A DNA stretch of 30,932 bases, taken from NCBI GenBank assembly GCA_018398765.1, contig JAHBMJ010001440.1, positions 1 to 30,932 on the forward strand. Reading direction: 5' to 3'. Position 1 is the first letter of the stretch, and every line of letters begins with the position of its first letter. Positions 1 through 10,783 of this stretch are shown here, piece by piece. Under the pieces are notes generated by a model, which saw only the letters and a list, made by a program, of their open reading frames with translations, was not told the origin of the DNA and ran no database searches. The DNA is from Chromera velia (lineage: Eukaryota > Sar > Chromeraceae). The position numbers were made by a program, and so were the translations under genes.

Positions 1-719
1 GCTGCTGGATGAGCTCAGGAGTAATAGTAGACGGATCCATCCTGCCCGCACTTCAAACAACGGTTGAGAGGCAGAGCGGGGTCTCCCTGAGGTGGAGGAC
101 CAGGGCTCTGCTGCTACCACGTCAGATTTCCTCCTAGACTAAGAATGTAGTCTAGTTGGGGACTCATCATACCTTACTTCCTTAAGTCTGTCACTCAGAG
201 TTCACTTCCAAGGACTCCATTCAAGCGATACAGATGGACGAAGACTGTACGGCATGCTTCTATTTATTTCTGTATTGCAAGTCTATTATTTCTTTCTCTG
301 TATTGTCAGTCTATCACTTAATTCTCTTAGTGCACTTAATTAATGCCGGCCGGGCTTAGTATTGCGAAGTTAGTTTCCCAGTCCCAGTACTAGCAAGTTT
401 GGCGGGTGATCAAGTCGCCGTACAAGCCACAACGTAACGTTCCTATAAAAAAGTAAAAAAGAGAGAAAAAAAAAAATATTTCCTCAAATCGCTTATTTTT
501 TTTCTTTAGCCGGCGCCTAGGTCACTTCCTGGGATAGCGTGCGCACTCACGCATGTACTCACTTGACCTAGCCCTAGACTCCGCACACAATGCGCACGAA
601 CTAACTTACATTTTATATGACTAAACAAACCATGTACATCAATTATTAAAAAAACACACACAATAAAAATGTATTTTATAAAATGCATGAATTAAGGCAC
701 TTAATTGAATGTCTAACAG
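1..719. other. AT-rich spacer, no gene seen
   Basis: No open frame here resembles a protein. The stretch is AT-rich towards the gene on its right. At about 446-520 there is an A-tract, a short core, a T-tract and a GGCGCCTAGG end; this is listed separately as a possible mobile-element fragment. On the minus strand it is the 3' flank of the CR-type gene ending at 720. Confidence 0.5.
446..520. repeat. A-tract/T-tract element fragment
   Basis: An A-rich run, the core CCTCAAATCGCT and a T-rich run ending in GGCGCCTAGG are seen. The core recurs at about 26382-26393, again after an A-tract. The terminal GGCGCCTAG also ends the 8-bp-TSD MITE at 8045-8284. No matching left end or target duplication was found, so this is probably a truncated relative of that element type. 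The homology is inferred from short matches only. Confidence 0.4.
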
Positions 720-2700
720 TTAACATGTAGGAAGCCGTCTTGCAAATAGAATGTTGGAAAAAGGAGAAAGCTCAAAATTGTTTGCGGTCAGCAATTCCAG
801 TCTGAGGTCTCTAAAAGTCTCGTTGAAAGTAGCACGGAAAAGCTCAGTTGCCTTGGTTCTGCGCTTGGCAAGCTTGTTTCGCTTGGTTATTCGATTGGTT
901 AGGAACGCGGCACGCAGGCTTTTCACCTCATTTCCCTCCCCCCAGCAGGAGTCCCATGCTCTCACAAACCCGGAGAGGGCACTCCACATCTGATCCTGGT
1001 CGCCCGTGGTCACTGCCGCCCCTCCGGACGCCTTGCTTGTCTGCTTTGCATTAACCACCAGGACCGCCCAACCACCATCATATGAAACCGGATAGCAGTA
1101 GACGTAGTCACAGGGTGACCGCACGCCCCCACGAACGAAGAGGGGCTGCCGTTGTGACACTGCCGTCTCCGCATGCCTTCGGAACTCTCTGGACAGTGTC
1201 AACCCCCCACTTGTGCTCTCGAAAGGATAGTACTCCCCTTTATCTTGCGACCCCAGCCCGCACACCTGCGGATCCCCGTTCGAACATCCCTGTCGCAGAA
1301 ACCAGAAGGCGAGTCCCACGCGCTTCTCGAGAAGTTGGTCGACCGAAGCGCATGGATTGTTTTGTTAGCACATTCATGCCGAGGTGGATCGCAATTCCCA
1401 GGACGCCAAATCCAAAATCTTCGAACGCCCGATGATCGTCTGCTGCTGCGATGAATTCGGTCGGTTTCATGGAACGGGGAACCATTCTTTTGATGGTGTC
1501 ATAGAGAAATGGAGCAGGCAAATCATTTTCGAGTGCCTTCAGGATGGACCCGGCGTTGTACCCGTCGGGGATCACTTGCACAGCACTGCCAGGACTTCGA
1601 TACACCATCTGAAAGGAGGCCTGGATAGGACCGTTTGGATGTCCTGGAAGATCCTCCTTCTTCTGCATCCATAGATTCTCATTAAGCATCCACTTCTGCA
1701 TCCACAGACTCCACTTTGACGCGTTACCATCATCGGTGATCGTGGACAGATCTACTCCGCGTCTCCACCATTCAAGCAGCCGCAGTCGCGGATACCATAC
1801 CGCTGTTATCTGCTCAGCCGCTGCATCTGTACTCACCTCTCCCAGCCCCCTTCTCTGTTGCGAGAAGGTCTCATCGTCGAGAGTCTCGCGGACAATCTCC
1901 TTAAAGTCTGCTCTTTTGATTAGAACCGCATCGCTGTCAGCCTTTTTGTTCTCGATAGGGATGTTTCTTCCATCAGTGGGATCCTCCGACGGGAATCTGA
2001 GCAAGACACCGGTACCAACTGGAAGTAGGCAAATTCCAGTTTTGAACCACTGCACCTGCCATTGACGAAGCCACCGCAGAAATAGATGCCCAAGGCCCTT
2101 GCCGCCAATGTTAACCTGTGCGTCCAGCAACTGCAGTTCGTCGACGCCGGCAACAATGGCAACTCGGTTCTGCGCTGACGCGTTGAAGAAAGTGCGGATC
2201 ATTTCTTTGCACTCGTCCACCTCGGGAAAGTTCCTCCCTGCGTAGACGTTCTCGTACGATGGGAGTTGGGTGACAGCCTCGGGACGCAACTTTGATAGCA
2301 CTGCGGCTCCAAGAAGACGCCGTGCCAGCACGCGTTGTGCGGCCAAGGTCTTCATTATGGTGTTGTCTTCGAACCTGCCGATTTCGGCCAGCTCAGCATC
2401 GTCGAGGGGCAGCTTGCAGTTGAAGCCAAGGTATGCGACCACAGGAGTCTGTTCAGAAGGCAGCTCGGTCTTCAGCAAGGCTTTGAGATACAACATGGAC
2501 ACCGTCTTTCCCGTACCAGTAGACGAGCGCGTCGCTCTCTTGGGGAATGATTGGAGGCACTTTTTGGAGTCTCTTCAACCCTGTCGCAACCTCATAAAAA
2601 AACGCCCTGCGTCCTCTGAACGGCATGCCGTGGCCGTAGTCGTCCCAGACCGGAGCTTCTTGTCGTGCTACAGACTCTAACCACTCCAAGTTGAAGGGTT

Positions 2701-3489
2701 CTGAAATTCAAAAGGAGAGGGTGGCGCAATAGAATTCGAAAGAGGAGGGCGACAAAGAAAAACACGGACTCCTTACAGCCGAACACCTGCCACCCACAGG
2801 CACAGAGACAAAGAGGTCGAGAGATGAGAGATCCGGCAGAGAAAAGGGCAGAGACGAACTGACGGACAAAAATACGGGCAGTCAAACACACGGATGGACA
2901 GACAGGCCAGCAGGAAGGCACGCAGCCTGGCAGGTAGACTCACAGACAGACATGAGACACACAAGCAGGCAAGAGGGCAGGCAGGCAGGCAGGCAGGCAG
3001 CAAGATAGGAGTGTATACACAGCAAAAGTCAACACAGTCAGTTGGGGACGCTGCCCGCTACTAATGCATGATGCAGCAATGCGGCCATTCTTGCGAGGCC
3101 TGGGCATAATTACACGCAGAAGGAGACGCAAGCCTCGCGAGAAAGAGGGATTCCCCTCGAGTGTATGTGTAGGAACGTGTGTGACGTTAGGTAGAATCTG
3201 ACATGGAGGTGGTTCAGCGTGTCGAGAGAGAGTAAGGGAAGTGAAAGGCATGGTATGGAAAGCGTCGGAAACAACAAACGGAGCTGGCGGAAGCTGTGAG
3301 CACAACGTGTATCAACAGTCACACAATCACACAATCACACACACGGAAGAAGAGATGGTGCAAAAGTCGATCTAAAGAGATGGCGGTGATGGGTGTATGA
3401 TGGAGAATTTCGCGGTGAGGCATCAATGGCCGGGCAACACGCACATAGAGAGGCGCGAGCCTCGGGGATGAGTGCATTGGTTCACTGAC
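2701..3489 (-). other. Intron 2 of the CR-type gene
   Basis: A 789-bp GT-AG intron is inferred between the coiled-coil exon and the ATPase exon. The donor is GTCAGT and the acceptor follows a T-rich tract. It joins phase 1 to phase 1. It contains a GGCA tetranucleotide run at 2976-3001 and no convincing coding sequence on either strand. Confidence 0.55.
2976..3001. repeat. (GGCA)n microsatellite
   Basis: About six uninterrupted copies of GGCA, flanked by looser CAGACAGA-type repeats. It lies inside the predicted CR-gene intron. Confidence 0.9.
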
Positions 3490-4309
3490 CGGAGCTGGCG
3501 GAGGCCTGCGCGAGGAGGAGGTTCTTCTGCTTCTGCAGCACCGTCAGCAGGTCCCCCAGCTGCTTCAGCCTGTCCCTCAGCTGAGTGTACTGGGGGTGCT
3601 TGGTGTTCCCCAACGGAGATGCTGTCGCAACGCCCAGTTCCACCTTCACCGCCGCAATGTCCGCCTCCACCTTCGTGATCCTCCCCTCCACCTTCGCGAT
3701 CTCCCCTTTGATCTCCTCAATCTCAGTTTTTGCACCCTGTCCACTGGCCCCGTTGGGGTTTCCCTCCCCAGAGTTCCTCCCTCTGTCAGGGAATTTATCC
3801 TTTTTCCTCCTGCATGCACAGTGGCGTACAGTGAGTTTTCTATCAGAGCATCAGAGAAGAGGAGTGGAGAGGCTGACAGAGAGACAGACAGAAAGCAAAA
3901 CAGGTTGGCAGCCCGAGGGAAGGGATGGACAGAAGAAAACAATCATTGGGGGTCAGCAAGCAAGATGTGGGATCACGGAGAAAGGAAATCAAAGTCCTCT
4001 CAACCATGCCAGCCCAGAAAGATTGGACACGACTAACCTTCTTCTGGGAGAATTCAGCCGCTGCCGATTTCCATTCAAACGATCTTGTTGTTTCGAGTCG
4101 GAACCCCTTCCCTCCCTATTCCCACCAACGTCCCCTCCCCGCCCTGTCGGCAGTCCCGACCCATCCCCGTCGTTCACCTCCGCCCGGAGCAGACAGACTG
4201 GGTGGGGGAGCCCCCCTCCGTCTGCCTTCAGCAACAAAAGACAGTCAGGCTTTCCTTTCCCCCCAACTTCTGAAGAGAGGTAGCCCACGGCAACCGGAAA
4301 GCTCGACAT

Positions 4310-5193
4310 TCGCTAACTCTCTTGTCAATCAAAAACGCAGAGCCTCTCTTCCGTCTCTCACGAAAAGAGGTACGTTTGTACTGCGCTCACGAGGACGGTG
4401 AGCAGCAAAGAAATGAGTTTTAGTAAGGAAGACATCCGTAGAGGAGTGTACACAGGTCGACCGGCTTCAAAAAAAACGGCCGGACAGAGGTTCATAGAGA
4501 TTCTGAGAAGCTATATGGCCCGGAAAGCGTAGCTGCATGAGGGGCACTTAGGTGGGAGCGCGTGTATGTCGCCGTCAGAATAAACCAGAATAACGAACGG
4601 AGACGGCAATGAGAGACGGACAATCTGCGATGGAAGAAAGAGACAGACGTTCTGCGATGGAAAAAAACCTCATCACCCCAAAGACGAAACATACTCACCG
4701 AAGCGCAGAAAGCTCTAGAAAGCCTGAGCAGGGACGGAGGATGTCTGAGGGTCCCCAGTGAGGGATCTGCTCAGTCTGGTAGCCCGCGATCATCGAATGC
4801 ACGCGCCCTTAAATTGGTTTGCCCTCCATGCATGCACGCGCAGGGCTTTTGACTGCCGAGGCATGCCGAGGCCATGCCGGGGCCGTGGAGACGGGCCCAT
4901 GCGTCTTTTCCTGTCTCTTGAACGAACTTCTTTCCAAGTTCTTCGCAATGATCGAAATCAATTGCTTTCTTTCAAAATTTTCTGCGCCCTTCGAATTCTC
5001 TTCCACCATTCATTCTTCCACCAGGCCTGGTTTTCGTTCAATCTCCCCCCTAAAACTTTCCAAACTTTCTTTCCCTCCCAAATCGTTCTTTGTGAGTTAG
5101 TAAATATAAGCCCGTCTCGTCGCGGTTTGTTTTTTCATAAATAGGACAAGTGCCTTGGAAAAAATCACGGAGGACTCGCAGGATCAGAACGGT
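4310..5193. promoter_or_regulatory. Divergent intergenic region, CR gene / C45 gene
   Basis: About 880 bp separate the two start codons, which point away from each other, so both promoters should lie here. One perfect TGCATGCA sits at 4829-4836, with several GCATGCC-type relatives downstream of it. An AAATATAAG stretch at about 5102-5110 is 84-92 bp before the C45 start and could serve as an AT-rich core promoter element. No coding sequence was recognised. Confidence 0.4.
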
Positions 5194-7140
5194 ATGATGC
5201 ATTTCACCCCTTTCATCCTGACGCTCGTGATGCTGTGTGCCGTAAGGTCCAGTTCTCAATCTCTGCAATTGCAGCCTGCCTCGACCGTCAGCTTGTCGGG
5301 CTCAGTCACGTTTGTGACAGAGGACTCCCCCTCGTATGCCTGGACTAAGGTTGCGGCAATCAGGCACGAGACCACACGGAATGGCACGGTGCTGCCCCTC
5401 TCGAAGCGGTCCATCCTCGGTGCAGACTCGGTGCCCGGGACATTTCCCGCGCGAGGGAAGCACCCTGCCTGCGTTGCTGCGGTGGTCACAGCGCAGCGCG
5501 TCAAGGGCCGCACAAGCAAGTTCGAGTTTCCCGCCCTCCCTACCAACGCCACGTACTCGTTGATTGCTTTTGGAGTGCAGAATATCGAGGATGACTGGGT
5601 CGACTTCACTGGTTCTCAACCGTTTGGCCTGTACACCCCGCCCCAGTCCTCCCCTTGTGTTCCCTCCGCGTACTCCTCCTCGCTCTGTACTGAGCACATC
5701 ACCATCGCAGCTGACGCACGCGAGAACGTCACAGACATTCACTTCACATACCAGGCCACTCACCCGCTGCCTGCTGCCCTGAACGCCACCGTGCGGTACC
5801 GGCACGGGGAGGGGCGGCTTGAGCGCCTCAAGGGGATCACCACCCTGTACCTAAAGGGCTCGGCGATGGAGCGGGGCTATGCACATGGCTACCTGCTCGC
5901 CCCGCAGATCGTGGACATGGTCGAGTTCTTCCTGCTGCAGGACATGATCCGTGATGTCGGATATTACACCGACACATTCCTCCCTGCCCTCCACGCCGCC
6001 CTCGCCCTCTCGCCCCAAGCCCGAGACGGCCTCGAGGGGATTATGGCGGGGCTGCGGGCGTCCGGCGCCTCGCTGGTCGTCCCCTCGCTGGGGCGGGCGG
6101 TGACTCATCTGGATATCCTTGCGCTCAACGTGTACAGCGACAGTGGGGCTTTCGCTCCCTACCAGCCCGCACACGCCCCCAAGCCCCTTGTCCCTTCTCC
6201 CCACGCCGCTTGCTCACAGTTTGTGTTCTGGGGCAACGCCACCAGCACGGGAGAGACTGTGACCGGACGCAACATGGACGGGGAGGCGGACATCCGACAC
6301 CGGACGGTGACTAACTTTGTGATGTTTGTCGTTGACCCCTCAGAGCGCGGCCTAGCGCGCCACGTCCACTTCCTCTGGCCGGGGTTCCTTGGTGCGTCTT
6401 CAGGGCTGAACGAGCACGGGTTTTACATGATGGAGGATGCTGGGTGCCATCCAGACTCCGCCATTGCTCCCGTGGGTATGCCCTTCCTCCGAGACGTCAT
6501 CTCCAACCAGCTGATGACCCAGGTTCCAAACCCAGACACAGACCCAGTCGCAGCTTTCGAAGCTCAGATGAGCACTCAGAAGGCAAGCACGGGTGGGAGC
6601 TGTGCGAACGGGTGCATCTTCGTCTACGCAGTCCCCTCGAACAGCTGCAGTGAATCCAGTTCTAACGCAGAGCATGGGTGTGGGTTTGTGTATGAAGGCG
6701 ACCTCTATGGTGGCGAAACAAGAGTTGCCGGTCGTGTCCCCCCGATGATCGAGGAGGGAATTATGGCAACGAACCACTACTACGCCTACAACGCGGAGCC
6801 CTCGGAACCTGAGAAATGCAACGGCATGAAGGCGTCCTTCTCCTCGCTGTGGCGCTACGAGGCCGGCAAGAACCGTGTGGAGTCGCTTTTGCGAGCGCAC
6901 AGACCTGGCCAGCGCGTGGGAATCGACCAGGCAGCCGTGCAGGGGCTCCTGCAGACAGTGGCTCACGGCATGACAGAGCACTCCATCATCACGTTCCCGG
7001 ATCGGCGAGCGGTGGCGGTGGCAGTTGCCGACCCGAATGGCATGTGGGATGCGCCCTACCGCGAGTATACACCCTTCACCCTCGACGAGATCTTTTCTCA
7101 TTTCGATCTTCAAGACATTTTTGAAGTGAATTATGTCTAA
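5194..7140 (+). CDS. Secreted C45/acyltransferase-type Ntn hydrolase
   Basis: A single uninterrupted frame of 648 residues. ATG 5194 is chosen because it begins a clean signal peptide (residues 1 to about 22, hydrophobic core FILTLVMLCAV); the open frame extends upstream only from a non-ATG codon. Residues about 25-205 form an extra N-terminal region with beta-rich character and several N-x-T glycosylation sequons. The C45-like part starts near residue 215 (LYLKGSAMERGYAHGYLL, the usual G-x-x-x-E-x-G-Y-x-H-G entry). The putative N-terminal nucleophile is Cys340 in AACSQFVFWGN, followed by GRNMD at 358-362, where the family has its conserved Asn and Asp. Later landmarks are MATNHYY and TEHSIITFPD. 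Family members are cleaved autocatalytically before the Cys and hydrolyse or transfer acyl groups on amides, as in acyl-CoA:6-aminopenicillanic acid acyltransferase. The substrate here is unknown. Export or a lysosome-like location is inferred from the signal peptide and sequons. Confidence 0.85.
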   Translation: MMHFTPFILTLVMLCAVRSSSQSLQLQPASTVSLSGSVTFVTEDSPSYAWTKVAAIRHETTRNGTVLPLSKRSILGADSVPGTFPARGKHPACVAAVVTAQRVKGRTSKFEFPALPTNATYSLIAFGVQNIEDDWVDFTGSQPFGLYTPPQSSPCVPSAYSSSLCTEHITIAADARENVTDIHFTYQATHPLPAALNATVRYRHGEGRLERLKGITTLYLKGSAMERGYAHGYLLAPQIVDMVEFFLLQDMIRDVGYYTDTFLPALHAALALSPQARDGLEGIMAGLRASGASLVVPSLGRAVTHLDILALNVYSDSGAFAPYQPAHAPKPLVPSPHAACSQFVFWGNATSTGETVTGRNMDGEADIRHRTVTNFVMFVVDPSERGLARHVHFLWPGFLGASSGLNEHGFYMMEDAGCHPDSAIAPVGMPFLRDVISNQLMTQVPNPDTDPVAAFEAQMSTQKASTGGSCANGCIFVYAVPSNSCSESSSNAEHGCGFVYEGDLYGGETRVAGRVPPMIEEGIMATNHYYAYNAEPSEPEKCNGMKASFSSLWRYEAGKNRVESLLRAHRPGQRVGIDQAAVQGLLQTVAHGMTEHSIITFPDRRAVAVAVADPNGMWDAPYREYTPFTLDEIFSHFDLQDIFEVNYV

Positions 7141-7539
7141 AGCTAAACTTGATTCCTTGAATTTTTGTTCGCCGGTGCCGCGGCGGTGCTAGGCGGTGCG
7201 TGAGGCATGCCAACGAAACCAATTTTTAGTTCTTACGTGAAGTCTGCATTAGCTGTCCATTTAGTAAACTAGCTAGCAGTTATATTGTTTAGTATGAGCT
7301 AGTACTTATAAAGCTTTTAAATACCGCCTAAGCCCTTACATATACCAGGTTAAATACCGTACTTAAATATACTTAATAAAGTATTTATACATTGGCAATC
7401 TCTAGGGCTATCTGACAAGGTCAAACGATATATGATCAAAAAAGACTTTTAAAGTGTATTATGTTATATATATAGGTTATCCTGGATTCCTGACCATGTT
7501 TTCGCCTAGTTAGGTTTTCACTAAAAAAAATATTAAAAA
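7141..7539. other. AT-rich 3' flank of the C45 gene
   Basis: The sequence becomes strongly AT-rich right after the TAA stop, with scattered AATAAA-like words (for example near 7375) that could act in 3' end formation. No gene or RNA was recognised. Confidence 0.5.
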
Positions 7540-7765
7540 TACCCTGCAAAGACCTAGGAATTTAGACAGGAATTTAGAGGAATTTAGACAGGAATTTAGA
7601 TGAATTTAGAGAAATTTAGCTAGGAATCTAAGGGAATTTAGACCTCTAAATTCCTAAAATTTGGAGGTTAATTTCTTATGAACTATGATGAGTTAGAAGT
7701 TGATCCTCTAAATTCCTCTAAATTCCTCTAAATTCCTGTCTAAATTCCTAGGTCCTTGCAGGGTA
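7540..7765. mobile_element. MITE flanked by TA, Tc1/mariner-like
   Basis: Terminal inverted repeats start CCCTGCAA(A/G)GACCTAGG at 7542 and run inward about 46 bp with one mismatch; the right copy ends at 7763. Both ends are flanked by TA (7540-7541 and 7764-7765). The arms consist largely of a repeated GGAATTTAGA decamer. The element is about 222 bp and has no coding capacity. A TA duplication with TIRs is typical of Tc1/mariner-type non-autonomous elements, but two bases of duplication can arise by chance, so the superfamily is inferred. Confidence 0.75.
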
Positions 7766-8036
7766 CGGATAAATCGTTTTTTACCTGGTTTACTAGAGTT
7801 TAAGATTTTAATTGAATGAAAAACTCAAAAACTAAGTTAAAAAGTCTCATCAAGACTAGTATCAAGACTTAAAGTCTAAATTGGTGATCATTGGTCTAGA
7901 TACGAATAAGAGTAGGACCAAGACTAGGAATAAGAGTTATTATAAGACTAGATTGAAGTCACTGTTTAATTTTATAAAAAAAGTTACTTAGCGTTTCTTT
8001 GACTCCCTTCTAAACTTAAATCTAAATTGCTTTAAA
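7766..8036. other. AT-rich spacer between two MITEs
   Basis: This stretch carries many short degenerate repeats of the AAGACTA / AAGAGT type around 7840-7960. No coding sequence, RNA gene or clear element boundary was seen. Confidence 0.5.
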
Positions 8037-8292
8037 ACCCTACTCTAGGCGCCGCACATAAAAAAAAAGAAAAAAAAATTAGGCCTCCCTAACCTTTTTT
8101 TTTCTTCTTTTTTTTTAAGGTCAAAAGTCATGTACACATCCTATGTAGAAAAGTAAGTCTGAGAGTCGAAAGAGATTTTTTTCCTTTTGGAGGCACTTGA
8201 AATAATAAAATAAAGAAAAAGAAAAAAAAAATTAGGCCTCTCCAACTTTTCGTTTTCTTTTTTTTTTCTATGTGCGGCGCCTAGACCCTACT
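8037..8292. mobile_element. MITE with 8-bp target duplication, hAT-like
   Basis: A 240-bp element (8045-8284) is bounded by perfect 16-bp inverted ends reading CTAGGCGCCGCACATA inward. It is flanked by a perfect 8-bp duplication, ACCCTACT, at 8037-8044 and 8285-8292. Inside, a module (A-tract, ATTAGGCCTC, T-tract) occurs twice in direct orientation, near 8058-8118 and 8205-8268; each copy can fold into its own hairpin. There is no coding capacity. An 8-bp duplication fits hAT (also P or Merlin) transposases. The ends do not match the usual hAT terminal consensus well. Confidence 0.85.
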
Positions 8293-9782
8293 TTAGACTT
8301 CTTTGCGCATCATGTCATCATCATGATCAAACTCACACTGGCATACATGAATCTTAATATAAAGATGCAAACCAATGCGAACATTGTTCTTTTTTGTCGG
8401 AACAATGCATGGTACTAGCTCTGCATGACACAGTGGGCAGGCGGAATAGTGAGAACAGCCAGCGGAGCCATGCACGCACACGCGCATTCTAGCGCGCATT
8501 GATTCGGCACTATACTTTTCAAACTATGCGCAGTTCAAGAGATGCACCATCTTACCAACTTGAAGCAACACACTGTGGCCTCAACATACAGTCACCAAGA
8601 ATATGAGGCCACCTCGAGACCCTCGTAAGATTGATTGCACGTACTCACATTGGATGTCGATTGCATGATCAAAGGGTGCGCGCGCGCGCGTGTGTGTGTG
8701 TATGTGAGGCAGGATGAAGCACATGCACTCGCAATGCACCCACGCCTAGCTCGTCACATGTACAGATTGTCAGCTTCCACATTACGGACGCATTGTCAGA
8801 GCAGCAGGGTAATCCCATGAAAAAAAAAATCCACCGCACAAAAATAGAAAGTCTAATGATACGGCCCCCTTTTAATGACAACACGCCATTGAAAAATAAG
8901 ACCCAGGCACGAAGGCCGTCTCTTCAAACCCAGGTGGAAGGTGAAAATGCCCTGCAGTGGAAACACCCGCACCAATTACACGCATGCACATGCACATCAG
9001 CAATCGATCATCCACGCACTTGGCCTGATCGATCGATCTTTTCATTTCATGTCCCCCATTCAAGATGCACAAATAAAGCACTCACGTTACAATGAATGCA
9101 CAAGGCAAGAACGTGTCAATCATTCCATTCATAGACCGTCCACCATTCTCCGCCCCTTGTTTCTCTCCTTTGAGGCTCGTCCTGCTTTCAACCTGAGTCT
9201 CCACATGCATCGGCCACATTCTTCATTCGTCCATTTGCCGTGGCAGAGCCTTACTTTCCACCTCTCTTCTCTCTCCATCCTACCTAGCGCATTGATCGAT
9301 CGACCGATTCTTTGATCACTGAAGAGCTACTTACTGTGTTGCGCCTGTACTCCTTCTCTTTGACAGACACGATCAAGATCTTCGATGCCTCTTTTTGCCC
9401 CTCTCAGCGCCACATTCAGGCAGACGGATGCATTCATTCACACAAGTAGACAGTCAGACATGCACACGCGCAGACATCGAGCCGCGGGTACAGACAAAAA
9501 ATAATCAAATTGACCAATGTCACGTCGTTCAGCTGTACAAGGCCTCCCTCCTGGGGCCTTCCCTGCTCCCTCCCCGATCTCAGGCTGCTTCCCTCTCTGC
9601 ATGCATGACTTTTCCTCTCTTTCGCCCTCTTTCGCCCTTCTCGTCCTCCTTTCTTTCCTTTCCTTTCTGTAGTGCTCTATGCTCGTATGGCTCACCATGC
9701 TTTCATTCTTGCTTTCTCTCGTCCGCAAGGAATCTTCTTTCCTCACTTTGATTAAGGGGCTGTCTATCTGTGCGTAGTATGG

Positions 9783-9932
9783 GGAAAGTTAGGAAGGAAA
9801 CGAAGGAAGGAAGAGAAAAGGACAGAAACAAGGAAGGAGCAAATCAACAAGGAACCAGCAGCAAGGGAGGAAAGGAAGGAAGAAGCGAAGGAAGGAAGGA
9901 AGGAAGCAAGGAAACGGAGTTCCGTCGCACTT
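9783..9932. repeat. GGAA-rich polypurine tract
   Basis: About 150 bp of almost pure purine on the plus strand with repeated GGAA and GGAAGGAA units. The open frame running through it (Lys/Glu/Gly-rich) is a by-product of this composition. Confidence 0.8.
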
Positions 9933-10200
9933 ACAGAGCAAGAATAATACCGAAAGAAAAATGGACTGCAACCTTTCCACCCCAACACAATAGTTTAGTA
10001 TCAACCCAGGGCCGCACACAAAAAAGCTTTTCCGATCCCCGCGTGGTATTAATTGCCCTGCATTTCTTCATTCCTGTTCGTGTCTCTCTCTCTTACTTTT
10101 TGTTTCTTGCTCTGTCTCCGGAAAGCAAAGAGAACGCTTTGGTCTGCCTGCGTCACGCAAATGACGCTGGATTCAAAAATCAAGGCCGAGGAAGGAAACA

Positions 10201-10203
<3 letters not shown>

Positions 10204-10238
<35 letters not shown>
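10204..10238. repeat. (GA)n microsatellite
   Basis: About 17 perfect GA units in the spacer downstream of the dioxygenase gene. Confidence 0.95.
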
Positions 10239-10243
<5 letters not shown>

Positions 10244-10779
10244 CTGGACAACACAGCAGAGGCAAACAGCAAAAGAAGCCGTCGCCCTATTGACGACGAC
10301 TCATGGCCCTCCTTGCCCTGCCACGTCCTCTTTTCTTTTCTTTTCTTTTCAACCTTCATGACTTCGTGCGTCCCCCTCCGACGCTCACTTCTTTCCTTCC
10401 GTCCTTTCTTCCTTCAAAGCGAAAGTGAGGCACTCCGAAAAGAGAGACAAAAAAACTAATGTACAAACAGAAATTGGCCTCTATTGCTGTTTCCGAGGCA
10501 AATGAAGTGACAGCAAAGAAGCAAACGGAGCCACTGAGAGGCACCGAGCCCCCCGAGTGAGCGTGTTGCTTGTGGATTGTCTCTTTGTGTCGCCTTTACG
10601 AAGATGAGAAGCCGAACAGCCGGCTTCTTGCCACAAAAACAAAAGACCGACCGACAGACAGACAGAGAGAAAGCCAACAGAATGAATCCTTGCAGAGTCA
10701 CGGGGAAGGGAAACACACGATGCGAAAGGGAGAGGCAAAGGGACGGAGAGTTCCTTCCGGCAATAGCCGTCCTCTCCAG

Positions 10780-10783
<4 letters not shown>

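Larger units (their letters stand above)
720..4309 (-). pseudogene. CR-type (Crinkler/RHS-like) ATPase-nuclease gene, frameshifted
   Basis: Three exons are predicted. Exon 1 is 4309-4038 (ATG at 4309; Gly-rich, charged; donor GTTAGT). Exon 2 is 3809-3490 (coiled coil rich in Lys/Glu/Leu/Gln; donor GTCAGT). Exon 3 is 2700-720 (acceptor TTTCAG). Phases 2 and 1 agree across both introns. Exon 3 opens with a short region containing PFRGRRAFF, then a P-loop (TGTGKT), a Walker-B-like stretch (VAIVAGVDELQ) and a C-terminal region with a VLVVNAK strand that resembles the K-bearing core of PD-(D/E)xK nucleases. The frame breaks near 2520, just before the P-loop, and again near 1340, before the nuclease-like part. 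The order coiled coil, P-loop NTPase, nuclease is the known plan of Crinkler/RHS-type proteins, a multicopy and often degenerate effector/transposon-derived family. Family assignment is by architecture and motif, not by search. A sequencing error at either break cannot be excluded. Confidence 0.6.
8293..10783. other. Microsatellite-rich convergent spacer
   Basis: No convincing gene lies here. Open frames in it are low-complexity or cross simple repeats. Content includes a GC/GT run at 8677-8705, GATCGATC clusters near 9000-9030, one TGCATGCA at 9598-9605, a GGAA-rich purine tract at about 9783-9932 and a GA run at 10204-10238. The right part would include the 3' UTR of the minus-strand dioxygenase gene. 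Confidence 0.5.

Noticed and set aside
9770-10459. 229-residue Lys/Glu/Gly-rich plus-strand ORF
   Set aside because: Created by purine tracts; no domain and no splice or start context.
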